From contig NZ_CP071860.1 in NCBI RefSeq assembly GCF_023716665.1, forward strand, positions 1,426,001 to 1,490,000: DNA of 64,000 nt, given 5' to 3'. The stretch comes from Vibrio sp. SCSIO 43135 (GTDB lineage: Bacteria; Pseudomonadota; Gammaproteobacteria; Enterobacterales; Vibrionaceae). The notes below the pieces were generated by a model. It searched no databases and was not told the DNA's origin. It saw only the letters and a program-made list of their open reading frames with translations. The translations under genes were made by a program, and so were the position numbers. Shown piece after piece: positions 44,253 to 52,394 of this stretch. The number at the start of each line of letters is the position of its first letter. Position 1 is the stretch's first letter.

Positions 44253-45475
44253 TGTTAGAAGGTTTAGCAGTCTGGGCACTATTCATTTATCTCCTACGCC
44301 TCATTGGTATGCCTTGGAATAAATTCACTAAAGGTTTTGCTTATCTTGGTGGTACTGGTTGGCTCATGTTCGTTTGGGTCGGTCTTATCAACTACACGCC
44401 AATGGATCTATCTGGTGGCTCAGTGGTGCAATCACCACATATTCAGCTTCGCCCAGATTCGGTTAATATCAACGGTAAAGTGGAGCATATTCACATCAAA
44501 CCAAATCAGAAGGTGAAAGAAGGCCAGCTGATTTATGAAATCGAAGATGAACCGTATCAAATTGCCTTAGAGCAAGCGGAAGTCGCGGAAGAAGCAGCGC
44601 AAGTAGCGTTGGTCGCCGCACAAGAGGATGTAGAGATTTCTCACGCGACCTACCAATCCATGCTGCATGATCTTGAAACGTCGAAAAGCGAATTAGCGTC
44701 TGTCAAAGCGGACTACGAGCTACAGAAAAAAATGTTAGCTCGATTCCAAGAGCAGAACCGCGTGGTGAGCAACACCATCACCGACAGCGATATCGACAAG
44801 CAAGTCAGCCTAGTTGAAATCGCAAAGCAGAATGTCAGCACAGTCAAATCTGAGCTTGCGATGAAAAAAGTCGATGCCGATAAAGCCAAGCTTCAGATCG
44901 TTAAAGCGAAACTCGCTGTAGAAAGCCGTCAAGCGGACCTCGACGATGCAGAGCAAACCATCGCGAAAGCAGAGTGGGATCTGCAAAGCACCAAAGTTTA
45001 TGCACCAGCCGATGGTTTCGTGACGAACTTTATTCTGCGTGAAGGTCAGCTTATTTCTCGTGTGCCTAGGCTGCAAATGTACACCGACGAGAAATATGTA
45101 CTAATGCGAGTTAACCACCAAGCGATTCGCAACGTAAAACCAGGTCAGGTGGCAGAATTTGCATCCGCAGTGTTCCCCGCTAAGATTTTCGCGGCGGAAG
45201 TGGAAGGCATTGTCGAAGCGACTGGTGAAGCACAAAGCAACCTAGTCGGTGTCGACCAATCCGTTCGCGCCACGACAGGTAAAAACTTGCAAAACAAGCA
45301 CCACTTTGTGCGCTTAAAGATACTTGAACCTGAAGGTTACGATATCCCAGTCGGTTCAGTTGGCTTGGCTTGGATCAGTGCGGAAAAGCCGATTGGATTC
45401 CTCGCATTCCTAGATGTGATTCGTGGCATCATCATCCGCATGAAATCGCAAATCTACTACTTCTACTCACTCTAA
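44252..45475 (+). CDS. HlyD-type membrane fusion protein (YiaV/YibH-like)
   Basis: The 407-residue protein has two N-terminal membrane segments, a biotinyl-lipoyl-like domain (I-H-I-K-P-N-Q-K-V-K-E-G-Q at about 81-93), a long coiled coil at about 105-250, and the second lipoyl half with S-T-K-V-Y-A-P-A-D-G-F-V. Such proteins bridge an inner membrane transporter to an outer membrane channel, but no ABC or MFS transporter gene is next to it. It overlaps the small membrane protein gene by one base. A strong terminator follows. Confidence 0.85.
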   Translation: MLEGLAVWALFIYLLRLIGMPWNKFTKGFAYLGGTGWLMFVWVGLINYTPMDLSGGSVVQSPHIQLRPDSVNINGKVEHIHIKPNQKVKEGQLIYEIEDEPYQIALEQAEVAEEAAQVALVAAQEDVEISHATYQSMLHDLETSKSELASVKADYELQKKMLARFQEQNRVVSNTITDSDIDKQVSLVEIAKQNVSTVKSELAMKKVDADKAKLQIVKAKLAVESRQADLDDAEQTIAKAEWDLQSTKVYAPADGFVTNFILREGQLISRVPRLQMYTDEKYVLMRVNHQAIRNVKPGQVAEFASAVFPAKIFAAEVEGIVEATGEAQSNLVGVDQSVRATTGKNLQNKHHFVRLKILEPEGYDIPVGSVGLAWISAEKPIGFLAFLDVIRGIIIRMKSQIYYFYSL

Positions 45476-45482
45476 TCTTGTT

Positions 45483-45512
45483 AGCCCTCAGTACCTTACT
45501 GGGGGCTTTTTA
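45483..45512 (+). terminator. Terminator between the HlyD-type gene and mgtE
   Basis: AGCCCTCAGTA (45483-45493), loop CCT, TACTGGGGGCT (45497-45507), then a T run. One T-G pair occurs in the 11-bp stem. It starts 7 bases after the stop, separating the HlyD pair from mgtE. Confidence 0.9.
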
Positions 45513-45600
45513 CTTGTCGTCTCCTCCCACGGCTTCTGTTACCATTCATGCTCGCTATTCAATAACGTATGTCTAACCGTTTTTCCAACGGAGTATTTCA

Positions 45601-46947
45601 GTGAGCGAATTTCAAGATTTATCACACCAAATTGAACTGATCTCCCTTGAAGAGGATCAAGAGCAAAGCCGCTTGCTCAACAGCATGATTGAAGAAGGTT
45701 TAGAGTCCAGCTCTGTGGCTCTGATCCTTGAAGCTTTTCCTATCGAAGACCGTGTGCGCTTGTGGCGTGCGCTACCATTAGAGCTGCACATCGAAGTCCT
45801 TACCGAGATGCGTGCAGAAGTACGCTACTCAATTATCGATTCTTTATCGGATACCGAGCTTAAACTCACACTGGCTAAGCTGGATAACTTGTCCTTGATC
45901 GAATGGGCCGACTCGCTGCCAGAAGAGATCATCAGTGAAGCGATTCAACTCATCGAAAAGGACGAGCTTGAGCTATACGACCAAGCCAATGAGTTTGAAG
46001 AGGATGAATTAGGCCGCTGGGCTGAGCGTAAAGTCATTACCCTGCCATTTAACATTACGGTAGAGAAAGCGACCGTCCTGATGGAGCGCTATAGCTACGA
46101 CACGCCGCAGCAAGTGTACCTTATCGACCGTCGTAAGAAATTTCGCGGTGCGGTGAATTACTATGAAATCTTACGCAGTGAAGACCACGTTCGCCTGAAA
46201 ACACTCGCGTTAGATAACGTGACGACGTTAAATGGCAAGCTTACGTTGCCTGAAAGTGTCGAAGCCTTAGAGCATAGTTCCTTATCAGCACTGCCTGTTG
46301 TCGATGACGACCAAACCTTGATCGGTGAAGTCGACTGGCAATTTGCCCTCAGCACTCAGCGTGAAATTTACGAAGCGCGTTTGATGGCCGGTACCGGTAT
46401 GGATGAAGGTGATGACCTTTTCGCTCCAATTATGAAAAGTTCGCAAAAGCGTGGCGTGTGGCTGGGTATTAACTTGCTGACTGCGATTCTAGCCTCAGTC
46501 ACCATCGGGCTATTTGAAGACGTTATCGCTCAGGTAGTCGCTCTCGCAGTGCTAATGCCAATAGTGGCATCCATGGGCGGGATCGCCGGTAGCCAAACAT
46601 TAACCTTAATGGTTCGCGCCATGGCACTAAACCAAATCGCACCAGGTAACCGTTTTGCACTGCTGAAAAATGAACTGGGAATTGGTTCTATCAACGGTTT
46701 GCTTTGGGCATTGATTATCGGCGGGTTAGCCGGGCTTTGGTTCCAGTCGACGCTACTCGGAGCTACCATTGCACTAGCGATTGTAGTTAACATTATCACC
46801 GCGGCACTATTTGGTGTTTTGATCCCGATTGTTCTCGATAAACTGAAACTTGACCCTGCATTGGCGGGGTCGGTGATCTTAACCACTGTGACGGACGTGG
46901 TGGGCTTCTTTGCTTTCCTAGGTACCGCAAGCCTCGTTTTACTATAG
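45601..46947 (+). CDS. mgtE: Magnesium transporter MgtE
   Basis: The 448-residue protein has an N-terminal helical domain, two CBS domains (about 130-255) and five C-terminal transmembrane segments from about residue 280. Conserved P-I-V-A-S-M-G-G-I-A-G-S-Q-T and T-V-T-D-V-V-G-F-F segments line the Mg2+ pore, the latter with the selectivity aspartate. Starts with GTG at 45601, supported by CGGAG 7 bases upstream. No M-box riboswitch fits in the short upstream gap. Confidence 0.93.
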   Translation: MSEFQDLSHQIELISLEEDQEQSRLLNSMIEEGLESSSVALILEAFPIEDRVRLWRALPLELHIEVLTEMRAEVRYSIIDSLSDTELKLTLAKLDNLSLIEWADSLPEEIISEAIQLIEKDELELYDQANEFEEDELGRWAERKVITLPFNITVEKATVLMERYSYDTPQQVYLIDRRKKFRGAVNYYEILRSEDHVRLKTLALDNVTTLNGKLTLPESVEALEHSSLSALPVVDDDQTLIGEVDWQFALSTQREIYEARLMAGTGMDEGDDLFAPIMKSSQKRGVWLGINLLTAILASVTIGLFEDVIAQVVALAVLMPIVASMGGIAGSQTLTLMVRAMALNQIAPGNRFALLKNELGIGSINGLLWALIIGGLAGLWFQSTLLGATIALAIVVNIITAALFGVLIPIVLDKLKLDPALAGSVILTTVTDVVGFFAFLGTASLVLL

Positions 46948-46998
46948 TCGCCTAAACCCTCACACTGAGTGGCTTATCATTAGCAATATCAACGTTCG

Positions 46999-47024
46999 TT
47001 GCAATATGCAGTTGCATATTGCAA
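46999..47024 (+). promoter_or_regulatory. Paired LuxO-type activator sites upstream of qrr
   Basis: Two copies of the TTGCA-N3-TGCAA pattern: TTGCA-ATA-TGCAG at 46999-47011 and TTGCA-TAT-TGCAA at 47012-47024. Together they form part of a 13-bp perfect inverted repeat (46997-47026). They lie about 90-115 bases upstream of the predicted RNA start, a normal distance for a sigma-54 enhancer. LuxO is the phosphorylated activator of qrr genes in vibrios. Confidence 0.85.
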
Positions 47025-47086
47025 CGATTTCATATCATTTCACCAAAAAACAACGGTTTTATTAGTCACTCAGGTGATATAAAACT

Positions 47087-47102
47087 TGGCACACATACTG
47101 CA
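47087..47102 (+). promoter_or_regulatory. Sigma-54 promoter of qrr
   Basis: TGGCAC-ACATA-CTGCA matches the -24/-12 consensus TGGCAC-N5-TTGCA at all but one position. The GG to GC distance places the transcript start at 47113, exactly where the conserved Qrr sequence begins with TGACCC. Confidence 0.9.
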
Positions 47103-47112
47103 ATAACTATAT

Positions 47113-47219
47113 TGACCCTTCTTAAGCCGAGGGTCACCTAGCCAACTGACGTTGTTAGTGAATAGTTTTGTTCACACTATACATAAGCCAATCGCGGCCA
47201 TTGCGGTTGGCTCTTTTTT
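47113..47219 (+). ncRNA. qrr: Qrr quorum-regulatory small RNA
   Basis: Qrr RNAs are Hfq-dependent sRNAs that carry the Vibrio quorum-sensing signal: LuxO-P drives them at low cell density and they base-pair with mRNAs such as luxR/hapR family transcripts. The sequence opens with TGACCC, closes its first stem with GGGTCA, and contains the conserved core CTAGCCAACTGACGTTGTT around 47148-47166. A terminator stem follows (AGCCAATCGC 47186-47195 with GCGGTTGGCT 47203-47212, then a T run). The TTCTTAAGCCGA insert in the first stem is typical of Qrr2-5 rather than Qrr1. About 107 nt, the usual length. Confidence 0.95.
47186..47219 (+). terminator. Intrinsic terminator of qrr
   Basis: Ten-bp stem (one T-G pair) with 7-base loop followed by six T residues at 47214-47219. 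It forms the last hairpin of the Qrr RNA. Confidence 0.9.
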
Positions 47220-47368
47220 ATCTGCTCGATACCAATATTACTTTCCTCTATTGGCTCTACTCCGATAAACGTTTTTGTGAAACTCGCTAAGTTTAGCTCC
47301 CGTATATCTTTCTAATATGAGTCATGACGTTACTATTAAGACGTTCAATTCCATTTATATGGCTTGCT

Positions 47369-48271
47369 ATGAAAACCGATTACCATCAACGCTTACTTCC
47401 CGTCATTCGTCACTTAGAAGAACAGTTTAACCAACCTTTAAACCTTGAAGCCGTTGCATCGCTCGCTTGTTTATCACCATACCACTTCCACCGCATTTTT
47501 AAGGCAGTGGTCGGTGAAACGCTGAATGAGTATTTGAGAAGGCTGCGCCTAGAAGCGGCTGCAAATGATCTGTTCTATAAAAAACCACCGATTACTGAGG
47601 TGGCTCTTGAGTACGGTTTTTCAAGCTCCCAGAGCCTAGCAAAAGCGTTCAAACAACACTTTGATTTAACACCAAGCCAAATTCGACAGTGTGAGAGCCT
47701 AGACGTTTTTGCTCAGCTACTGAAAAACAGCAAGATCGGACACGTGCTGCGCAAGAATGGACACGAATCCGACGCCAGCAATTTCTATACTCCACTTGAA
47801 CCTAAACAATGGAGTGAAACCATGGAAATTCAAACTTTCGACCCTTGCCAACTGGCTTATGTTCGCGTGACAGGCCCATACGGAGAAAACTACGAGCCAG
47901 CCGTCAACAAATTGTATGGCTGGGCGGGACCACAAGGCTTAGCGGGTAACACCAATATTTTTATCTACCACGACAATCCGGAAATTACACCAGCCGACAA
48001 ATGCCGTACCGATATCTGTTTGTTTATTGATGGCGATACCGTTCCAAATAATGGAATAGAAGCAAAGCCTTTCCCAGGCGGAAAATATGGCGTTATTCGT
48101 CAAACGATTACCGATAAGTCTCAATACGCTTCTGCATGGGACTCACTGATGTCTCAGGTGGTAGAGCAAGGCCTAGACAGCGACGACAGACCTTGTTTTG
48201 AGCTTTACCATAGCTACGACCAAGCGACAGGAGAGGCAGATGTGAGTTTCTGCACCGCGTTGGCCGACTAA
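47369..48271 (+). CDS. AraC family regulator with C-terminal GyrI-like domain
   Basis: The 300-residue protein has an N-terminal AraC helix-turn-helix (residues about 5-105: LNLEAVASLACLSPYHFHRIFKAVVGETLNEYLRRLRLE) and a C-terminal GyrI/Rob-like small-molecule-binding domain at about 145-300. This order is typical of SbmC/Rob-like regulators of multidrug or stress responses. The start at 47369 (MKTDYHQRL) matches the family; the ATG at 47324 would add 15 unusual residues. It lies just downstream of qrr but has no obvious link with it. Confidence 0.83.
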   Translation: MKTDYHQRLLPVIRHLEEQFNQPLNLEAVASLACLSPYHFHRIFKAVVGETLNEYLRRLRLEAAANDLFYKKPPITEVALEYGFSSSQSLAKAFKQHFDLTPSQIRQCESLDVFAQLLKNSKIGHVLRKNGHESDASNFYTPLEPKQWSETMEIQTFDPCQLAYVRVTGPYGENYEPAVNKLYGWAGPQGLAGNTNIFIYHDNPEITPADKCRTDICLFIDGDTVPNNGIEAKPFPGGKYGVIRQTITDKSQYASAWDSLMSQVVEQGLDSDDRPCFELYHSYDQATGEADVSFCTALAD

Positions 48272-48509
48272 TACTCTAGCAGGCTTTTCCACGATAAGTT
48301 TCGACCAAAGAGAAATGCTTCAGTCCACTTTTGAAAAGCCTGCTTTATCATAACAAACCGATCGCTCCTGCAGAGAAAATACATCCTTAATAAAATCATC
48401 ACCGAAACTAATGATTTTATAATTTCTAAATTTCTTCTCAAAAAATAAATACCAAAAAGCTAGAACATTAACTATTTAATATATAAGAACTATTCCGACC
48501 CACTCTTTC

Positions 48510-48525
48510 ATACAAACGTTTACCT
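48510..48525. promoter_or_regulatory. PurR-type box upstream of codBA
   Basis: ATACAAACGTTTACCT fits the PurR consensus ANGCAANCGNTTNCNT with one mismatch. It lies just upstream of the -35 element. In E. coli, codBA is repressed by PurR, so the same control is likely here. Confidence 0.7.
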
Positions 48526-48538
48526 CAATAAAAACACA

Positions 48539-48568
48539 TTGACTCTGTGATTTTTATCACCATAATAC
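48539..48568 (+). promoter_or_regulatory. codBA promoter with CRP-like site in the spacer
   Basis: TTGACT (-35, 48539-48544), 18-base spacer, TAATAC (-10, 48563-48568). The spacer contains TGTGA-N6-TCACC (48546-48561), close to the CRP consensus TGTGA-N6-TCACA. Binding between -35 and -10 would repress rather than activate. Confidence 0.65.
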
Positions 48569-48630
48569 GCGCCGTTTGCCTAAAATATGGCACTAAATGT
48601 TAAAACTTGATTTAAGACGCGGAGGTAAAA

Positions 48631-49869
48631 ATGGCTGCAGATAATAACTACAGTCTCGGGCCGGTTCCCACATCGGCTAGGAAAGGAGTCGCTTCTCTCA
48701 CCATGGTAATGCTGGGACTCACTTTCTTCTCCGCTAGTATGTGGACAGGTGGTTCACTCGGTACAGGGCTCTCATTCAACGATTTCTTCCTCGCCGTTCT
48801 CATCGGTAACCTGATTCTTGGTATCTACACTTCTTTTCTTGGATACATCGGCGCTTCTACTGGCCTCTCTACTCACCTTCTCGCTCGTTTCTCTTTTGGC
48901 ACTAAAGGCTCTTGGCTTCCTTCTGCATTACTTGGCGGTACACAGGTAGGTTGGTTTGGTGTCGGCGTAGCAATGTTTGCAATCCCAGTTCAAAAAGCAA
49001 CAGGGATAGATACGAACACGCTTATCATTGTGTCGGGCTTATTAATGACAGCGACAGTGTACTTCGGGATTAAAGCACTGATGGTACTTTCAGCGATTGC
49101 TGTTCCAGCCATTGCAATCCTAGGAACCTATTCTGTTTCGATGGCCGTAGATAGCGTTGGTGGCCTAGAACAGTTGAAACTGATTCAACCAGAAACCCCT
49201 ATGGACTTCTCAGTTGCATTAGCAATGGTAGTCGGTTCTTTTGTCAGCGCAGGGACCTTAACTGCTGATTTTGTGCGTTTCGGTAAAAAACCAGCGGGTG
49301 CAGTCCTTGTTACTATGATTGCCTTTTTTATCGGTAACTCATTGATGTTTATCTTTGGTGCAGCAGGTGCAGCTGCGACTGGTCAAGCCGATATTTCCGA
49401 TGTGATGATTGCACAAGGTTTACTACTGCCAGCGATCATCGTATTAGGATTGAATATTTGGACCACCAACGAGAACGCACTTTACGCTTCGGGCTTAGGC
49501 TTCTCGAACATTACTGGCCGCTCAAGCACAGCAATGTCTATTATGAACGGCATTATTGGTACTATCTTCGCGCTATGGTTATACAACAACTTCGTAGGTT
49601 GGCTAACCTTCCTATCGACGGCAATTCCGCCAATTGGTGGGGTAATCATCGCTGACTTCCTACTAAACCGTAAACGTTACAAAGATTTTGCTAACGCGGA
49701 GTTCCAAACTGTTAACTGGGCTGGCATTATCGCTGTCGCTGTCGGCGTAGCCGCTGGTAAATTTGTTCCAGGCATCGTTCCTTTGAACGCTGTGCTAGGT
49801 GGAGCACTATGCTACGTTATTCTTAACCGTTTACTAAATAAAAACGCGCTTAACACACAAGCAGCGTAA
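48631..49869 (+). CDS. codB: Cytosine permease CodB
   Basis: The 412-residue inner membrane protein has about 12 hydrophobic segments and the nucleobase-cation-symport-1 pattern. It resembles E. coli CodB throughout, for example LTMVMLGLTFFSASMWTGG near the N-terminus. It imports cytosine for the deaminase encoded 9 bases downstream. The ATG has GGAGG 6 bases upstream. Confidence 0.93.
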   Translation: MAADNNYSLGPVPTSARKGVASLTMVMLGLTFFSASMWTGGSLGTGLSFNDFFLAVLIGNLILGIYTSFLGYIGASTGLSTHLLARFSFGTKGSWLPSALLGGTQVGWFGVGVAMFAIPVQKATGIDTNTLIIVSGLLMTATVYFGIKALMVLSAIAVPAIAILGTYSVSMAVDSVGGLEQLKLIQPETPMDFSVALAMVVGSFVSAGTLTADFVRFGKKPAGAVLVTMIAFFIGNSLMFIFGAAGAAATGQADISDVMIAQGLLLPAIIVLGLNIWTTNENALYASGLGFSNITGRSSTAMSIMNGIIGTIFALWLYNNFVGWLTFLSTAIPPIGGVIIADFLLNRKRYKDFANAEFQTVNWAGIIAVAVGVAAGKFVPGIVPLNAVLGGALCYVILNRLLNKNALNTQAA

Positions 49870-49878
49870 GGAAGCACC

Positions 49879-51156
49879 ATGACAACGCTATTGATCAAAA
49901 ACGTAAAGCTTGCGGATCAAGACGAGTTAAAACAGATTCTGATCGAAAACGGTCAATTTAAACAAATTATCGATAACGAATCAGATATTGCATTTGATGG
50001 CGACACACTTGATGCAGAAGGCGGCCTTGCAGTTGCGCCTTTCTGTGAGCCACATATTCACTTAGATACGACTCAAACCGCCGGTGAACCTAGCTGGAAC
50101 ATTTCTGGTACTTTGTTTGAAGGTATCGAACGCTGGGCTGAGCGTAAAGAAATGCTGTCTATTGAAGATGTTAAGGCTCGCGCTAAGCAAACCCTAAAAT
50201 GGCAGATTGCTAACGGTATTCAACACGTACGTACCCACGTCGACGTTTCTGACCCAACACTGATTGCACTTAAAGCGATGGTCGAAGTCCGCGAAGAAAT
50301 GAAAGAGTGGGTCGATATTCAAATCGTCGCATTCCCACAAGAAGGCATTCTTTCCTACCCTAATGGCAAAGAACTCCTAGAAGAAGCTGTCAAGCTAGGC
50401 GCAGATGTCATTGGCGCAATTCCGCACTTCGAATTCACGCGTGAGTATGGCATTGAGTCACTGCACTACGCTTTTGAGTTGGCACGCAAATACGACCGTT
50501 TGATCGACGTTCACTGTGACGAAATCGACGACGAGCAATCGCGTTTCGTAGAAACCTTAGCGGCACTTGCGCACAAATACGAGATGGGCCATAAGGTAAC
50601 AGCTAGCCACACTACTGCGATGGGTTCGTACAATGGCGCTTACGCTTCACGTTTGTTCCGTTTGCTACGTATGTCAGGCATTAATTTCGTTGCCAACCCA
50701 CTGGTGAATATTCACCTACAAGGCCGTTTCGATGACTACCCAAAACGTCGTGGTGTGACTCGAGTAAAAGAAATGCTCAATGCCAACATTAACGTTTGTT
50801 TCGGTCACGATGACGTATTCGATCCTTGGTATCCACTTGGTACGGCGAATATGCTTCAAGTCCTGCATATGGGTCTGCATGTTTGCCAAGTTATGGGTTA
50901 CGATCAAATCAATAACTCTTTGGATCTGATCAGCACTAACTCAGCACGAACGCTCAACATCCAAGATAAGCATGGTATTGAGGTAGGTAAACCAGGCAGC
51001 CTACTGATCTTGCCAGCAGAAAATGGATTTGATGCTGTTCGCAGACAAGTGCCTGTGCGTTACTCAGTACGTCACGGTAACGTCATCGCGCAAACTCAGC
51101 CGGCAACCACAACCATCAACTTAGATGGTACAGAAGCAGTGACGTTTAAGCGTTAA
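49879..51156 (+). CDS. codA: Cytosine deaminase CodA
   Basis: CodA converts cytosine to uracil and ammonia. The 425-residue amidohydrolase is very close to the E. coli enzyme in sequence. Metal ligands appear in order: H-I-H in PFCEPHIHLDTTQTAG, V-H-C-D-E-I-D near 212-218, H in A-S-H-T-T, and D in C-F-G-H-D-D-V. Its start is 9 bases after codB. A bidirectional terminator follows. Confidence 0.95.
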   Translation: MTTLLIKNVKLADQDELKQILIENGQFKQIIDNESDIAFDGDTLDAEGGLAVAPFCEPHIHLDTTQTAGEPSWNISGTLFEGIERWAERKEMLSIEDVKARAKQTLKWQIANGIQHVRTHVDVSDPTLIALKAMVEVREEMKEWVDIQIVAFPQEGILSYPNGKELLEEAVKLGADVIGAIPHFEFTREYGIESLHYAFELARKYDRLIDVHCDEIDDEQSRFVETLAALAHKYEMGHKVTASHTTAMGSYNGAYASRLFRLLRMSGINFVANPLVNIHLQGRFDDYPKRRGVTRVKEMLNANINVCFGHDDVFDPWYPLGTANMLQVLHMGLHVCQVMGYDQINNSLDLISTNSARTLNIQDKHGIEVGKPGSLLILPAENGFDAVRRQVPVRYSVRHGNVIAQTQPATTTINLDGTEAVTFKR

Positions 51157-51173
51157 ACTCTATTACGAGATAC

Positions 51174-51203
51174 AAAAAAGGAAGCCCAATGGCTTCCTTT
51201 TTC
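51174..51203. terminator. Bidirectional terminator between codA and the unknown exported gene
   Basis: GGAAGCC (51180-51186), loop CAAT, GGCTTCC (51191-51197), with an A run before and a T run after. It serves codBA on the plus strand and the 51225-51722 gene on the minus strand. Confidence 0.88.
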
Positions 51204-51224
51204 TTTATTCGAATTGTGCGGAGA

Positions 51225-51722
51225 TTAGAACGGTACTTCTACCTGCATCATGACATCTAAATCGTAGTCCTCATGCCAACGGTAGTCTAAACGCATTCTC
51301 GGCTCACCAACTTTCTTCTCGCCAAAGCCAACACTCAACTGCAAACCATGGCTCAACAACCATTCTTCAGTAGACATATCGCGCTCGTATTTCTTCAGTT
51401 CGGTTGGTCTCCAGACACCAATACCAAAGTAATTAGACGAAACAGATTGAGTAAGTATGGGATCACTTTTGGATTTGAGCACCCAATCGTCCCAATACGA
51501 GGAAGTAGGAGGCGTGTCATCTTCGTCTAGCAAGCTAGAGAGGTTTACCCACTGCTTAGAGGCAAAGTCCAACGTTTCTTCTACGGAAAAGCAAACACCT
51601 GAGTTGGCAAGAACAGGCGCATCCGCTGCGCGATTCGAGCTTGGGCTAGAAAAAAGATCACACGCGTTTGCCGCAAGTGGCATACACAAAACCATGCACC
51701 AAGTGATCTGACTTCTTAACAT
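51225..51722 (-). CDS. Unknown exported protein
   Basis: The 165-residue protein has a signal peptide (MLRSQITWCMVLCMPLAANA, cleavage before C-D-L-F). The mature part has few cysteines and an acidic, tryptophan-containing sequence such as S-S-Y-W-D-D-W-V and D-Y-R-W-H-E-D-Y-D-L-D-V. The alternating ending (R-M-R-L-D-Y-R-W, V-M-M-Q-V-E-V-P-F, final Phe) looks beta-rich and could be outer membrane associated. I do not recognise the family. It is isolated between codA and the nadD-like gene. Confidence 0.65.
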   Translation of the reverse strand: MLRSQITWCMVLCMPLAANACDLFSSPSSNRAADAPVLANSGVCFSVEETLDFASKQWVNLSSLLDEDDTPPTSSYWDDWVLKSKSDPILTQSVSSNYFGIGVWRPTELKKYERDMSTEEWLLSHGLQLSVGFGEKKVGEPRMRLDYRWHEDYDLDVMMQVEVPF

Positions 51723-51771
51723 TAACCGGCTCTCACAACGCTCTCAGCTTACCCATTCAGTATGCCATTTT

Positions 51772-52284
51772 CTAATATAATGACAATTCCTTCAATAGTG
51801 CCGCGACTTTCGGTGTCGTCATCTGCCCAATATTGGAACCGTCAGCAAGTTTTTTTCGGATGTCCGTACTGCGGATCTGCACTTTTTCCGGACACGCCAA
51901 TACATTCCAACGTTGCAAGATCTCTTCCGCTTTATAAAATTTAGCAAAATTAAATAGATTGTCAGGCCCCATCACAAAGGTTAACTCAGCCTCTGGGTGT
52001 TGAGAGGCTAGGTGTGACAAGACCGCATAGGTCGTCACTGATTGACCGGGTTCAACGAGCTGTTCTTCTACGATAGATCGTTCAACGTTGGGTTGGGCAA
52101 TATCCTCAATAAATACGTCAACTAATTGGCATCTTAAAGAGTAGTCCAACATGTGTTTTCCCCAAGCATGAGCAATACTCGGAACCAGCAAAACTTTGTC
52201 GAAATGGCTCAAGGACTCAATCACGCTTTTATGCCCCAAGCTTGGTGGGTTAAATGCGCTCCCAAATACAGCAATTTTGCTCAT
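51772..52284 (-). CDS. Nicotinate-nucleotide adenylyltransferase-like protein (NadD family)
   Basis: The 170-residue nucleotidyltransferase has the H-x-G-H-type motif in A-F-N-P-P-S-L-G-H-K-S (about 10-20) and the C-terminal I-R-S-T-D-I-R-K signature. NadD enzymes join nicotinate mononucleotide to ATP to form deamido-NAD. It is divergent from nadE, the next step in the path, which supports a role in NAD synthesis. Vibrios usually have another nadD near holA, so this may be a second copy. Start at 52284 (MSKIAVFG) is preferred over 52299. Confidence 0.78.
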   Translation of the reverse strand: MSKIAVFGSAFNPPSLGHKSVIESLSHFDKVLLVPSIAHAWGKHMLDYSLRCQLVDVFIEDIAQPNVERSIVEEQLVEPGQSVTTYAVLSHLASQHPEAELTFVMGPDNLFNFAKFYKAEEILQRWNVLACPEKVQIRSTDIRKKLADGSNIGQMTTPKVAALLKELSLY

Positions 52285-52394
52285 TTTTGTTCCTATCAAA
52301 AACGAAAACTCTATTCACGGTTTTCTAATTTAGCGATTTAGGTATGATACCAAATACTAACTTGAATTATATGCTTGCAGGAAAAGGGAAACTA

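Larger units (their letters stand above)
48272..48630. other. Upstream region of codBA
   Basis: This 359-base gap holds AT-rich sequence followed by a PurR-like box at 48510-48525, the codB promoter at 48539-48568 with a CRP-like dyad in its spacer, and a GGAGG ribosome site 6 bases before the codB ATG. I see no extra gene or riboswitch. Confidence 0.6.

Noticed and set aside
45476..45600. Possible M-box (magnesium) riboswitch upstream of mgtE
   Set aside because: The gap is only 125 bases and is largely used by the terminator of the preceding gene; no M-box features are seen.
46997..47026. Thirteen-bp perfect inverted repeat after mgtE read as a terminator
   Set aside because: There is no T run, and the arms contain two TTGCA-N3-TGCAA LuxO-type boxes at the right distance from a sigma-54 promoter, so it is better explained as the qrr enhancer.
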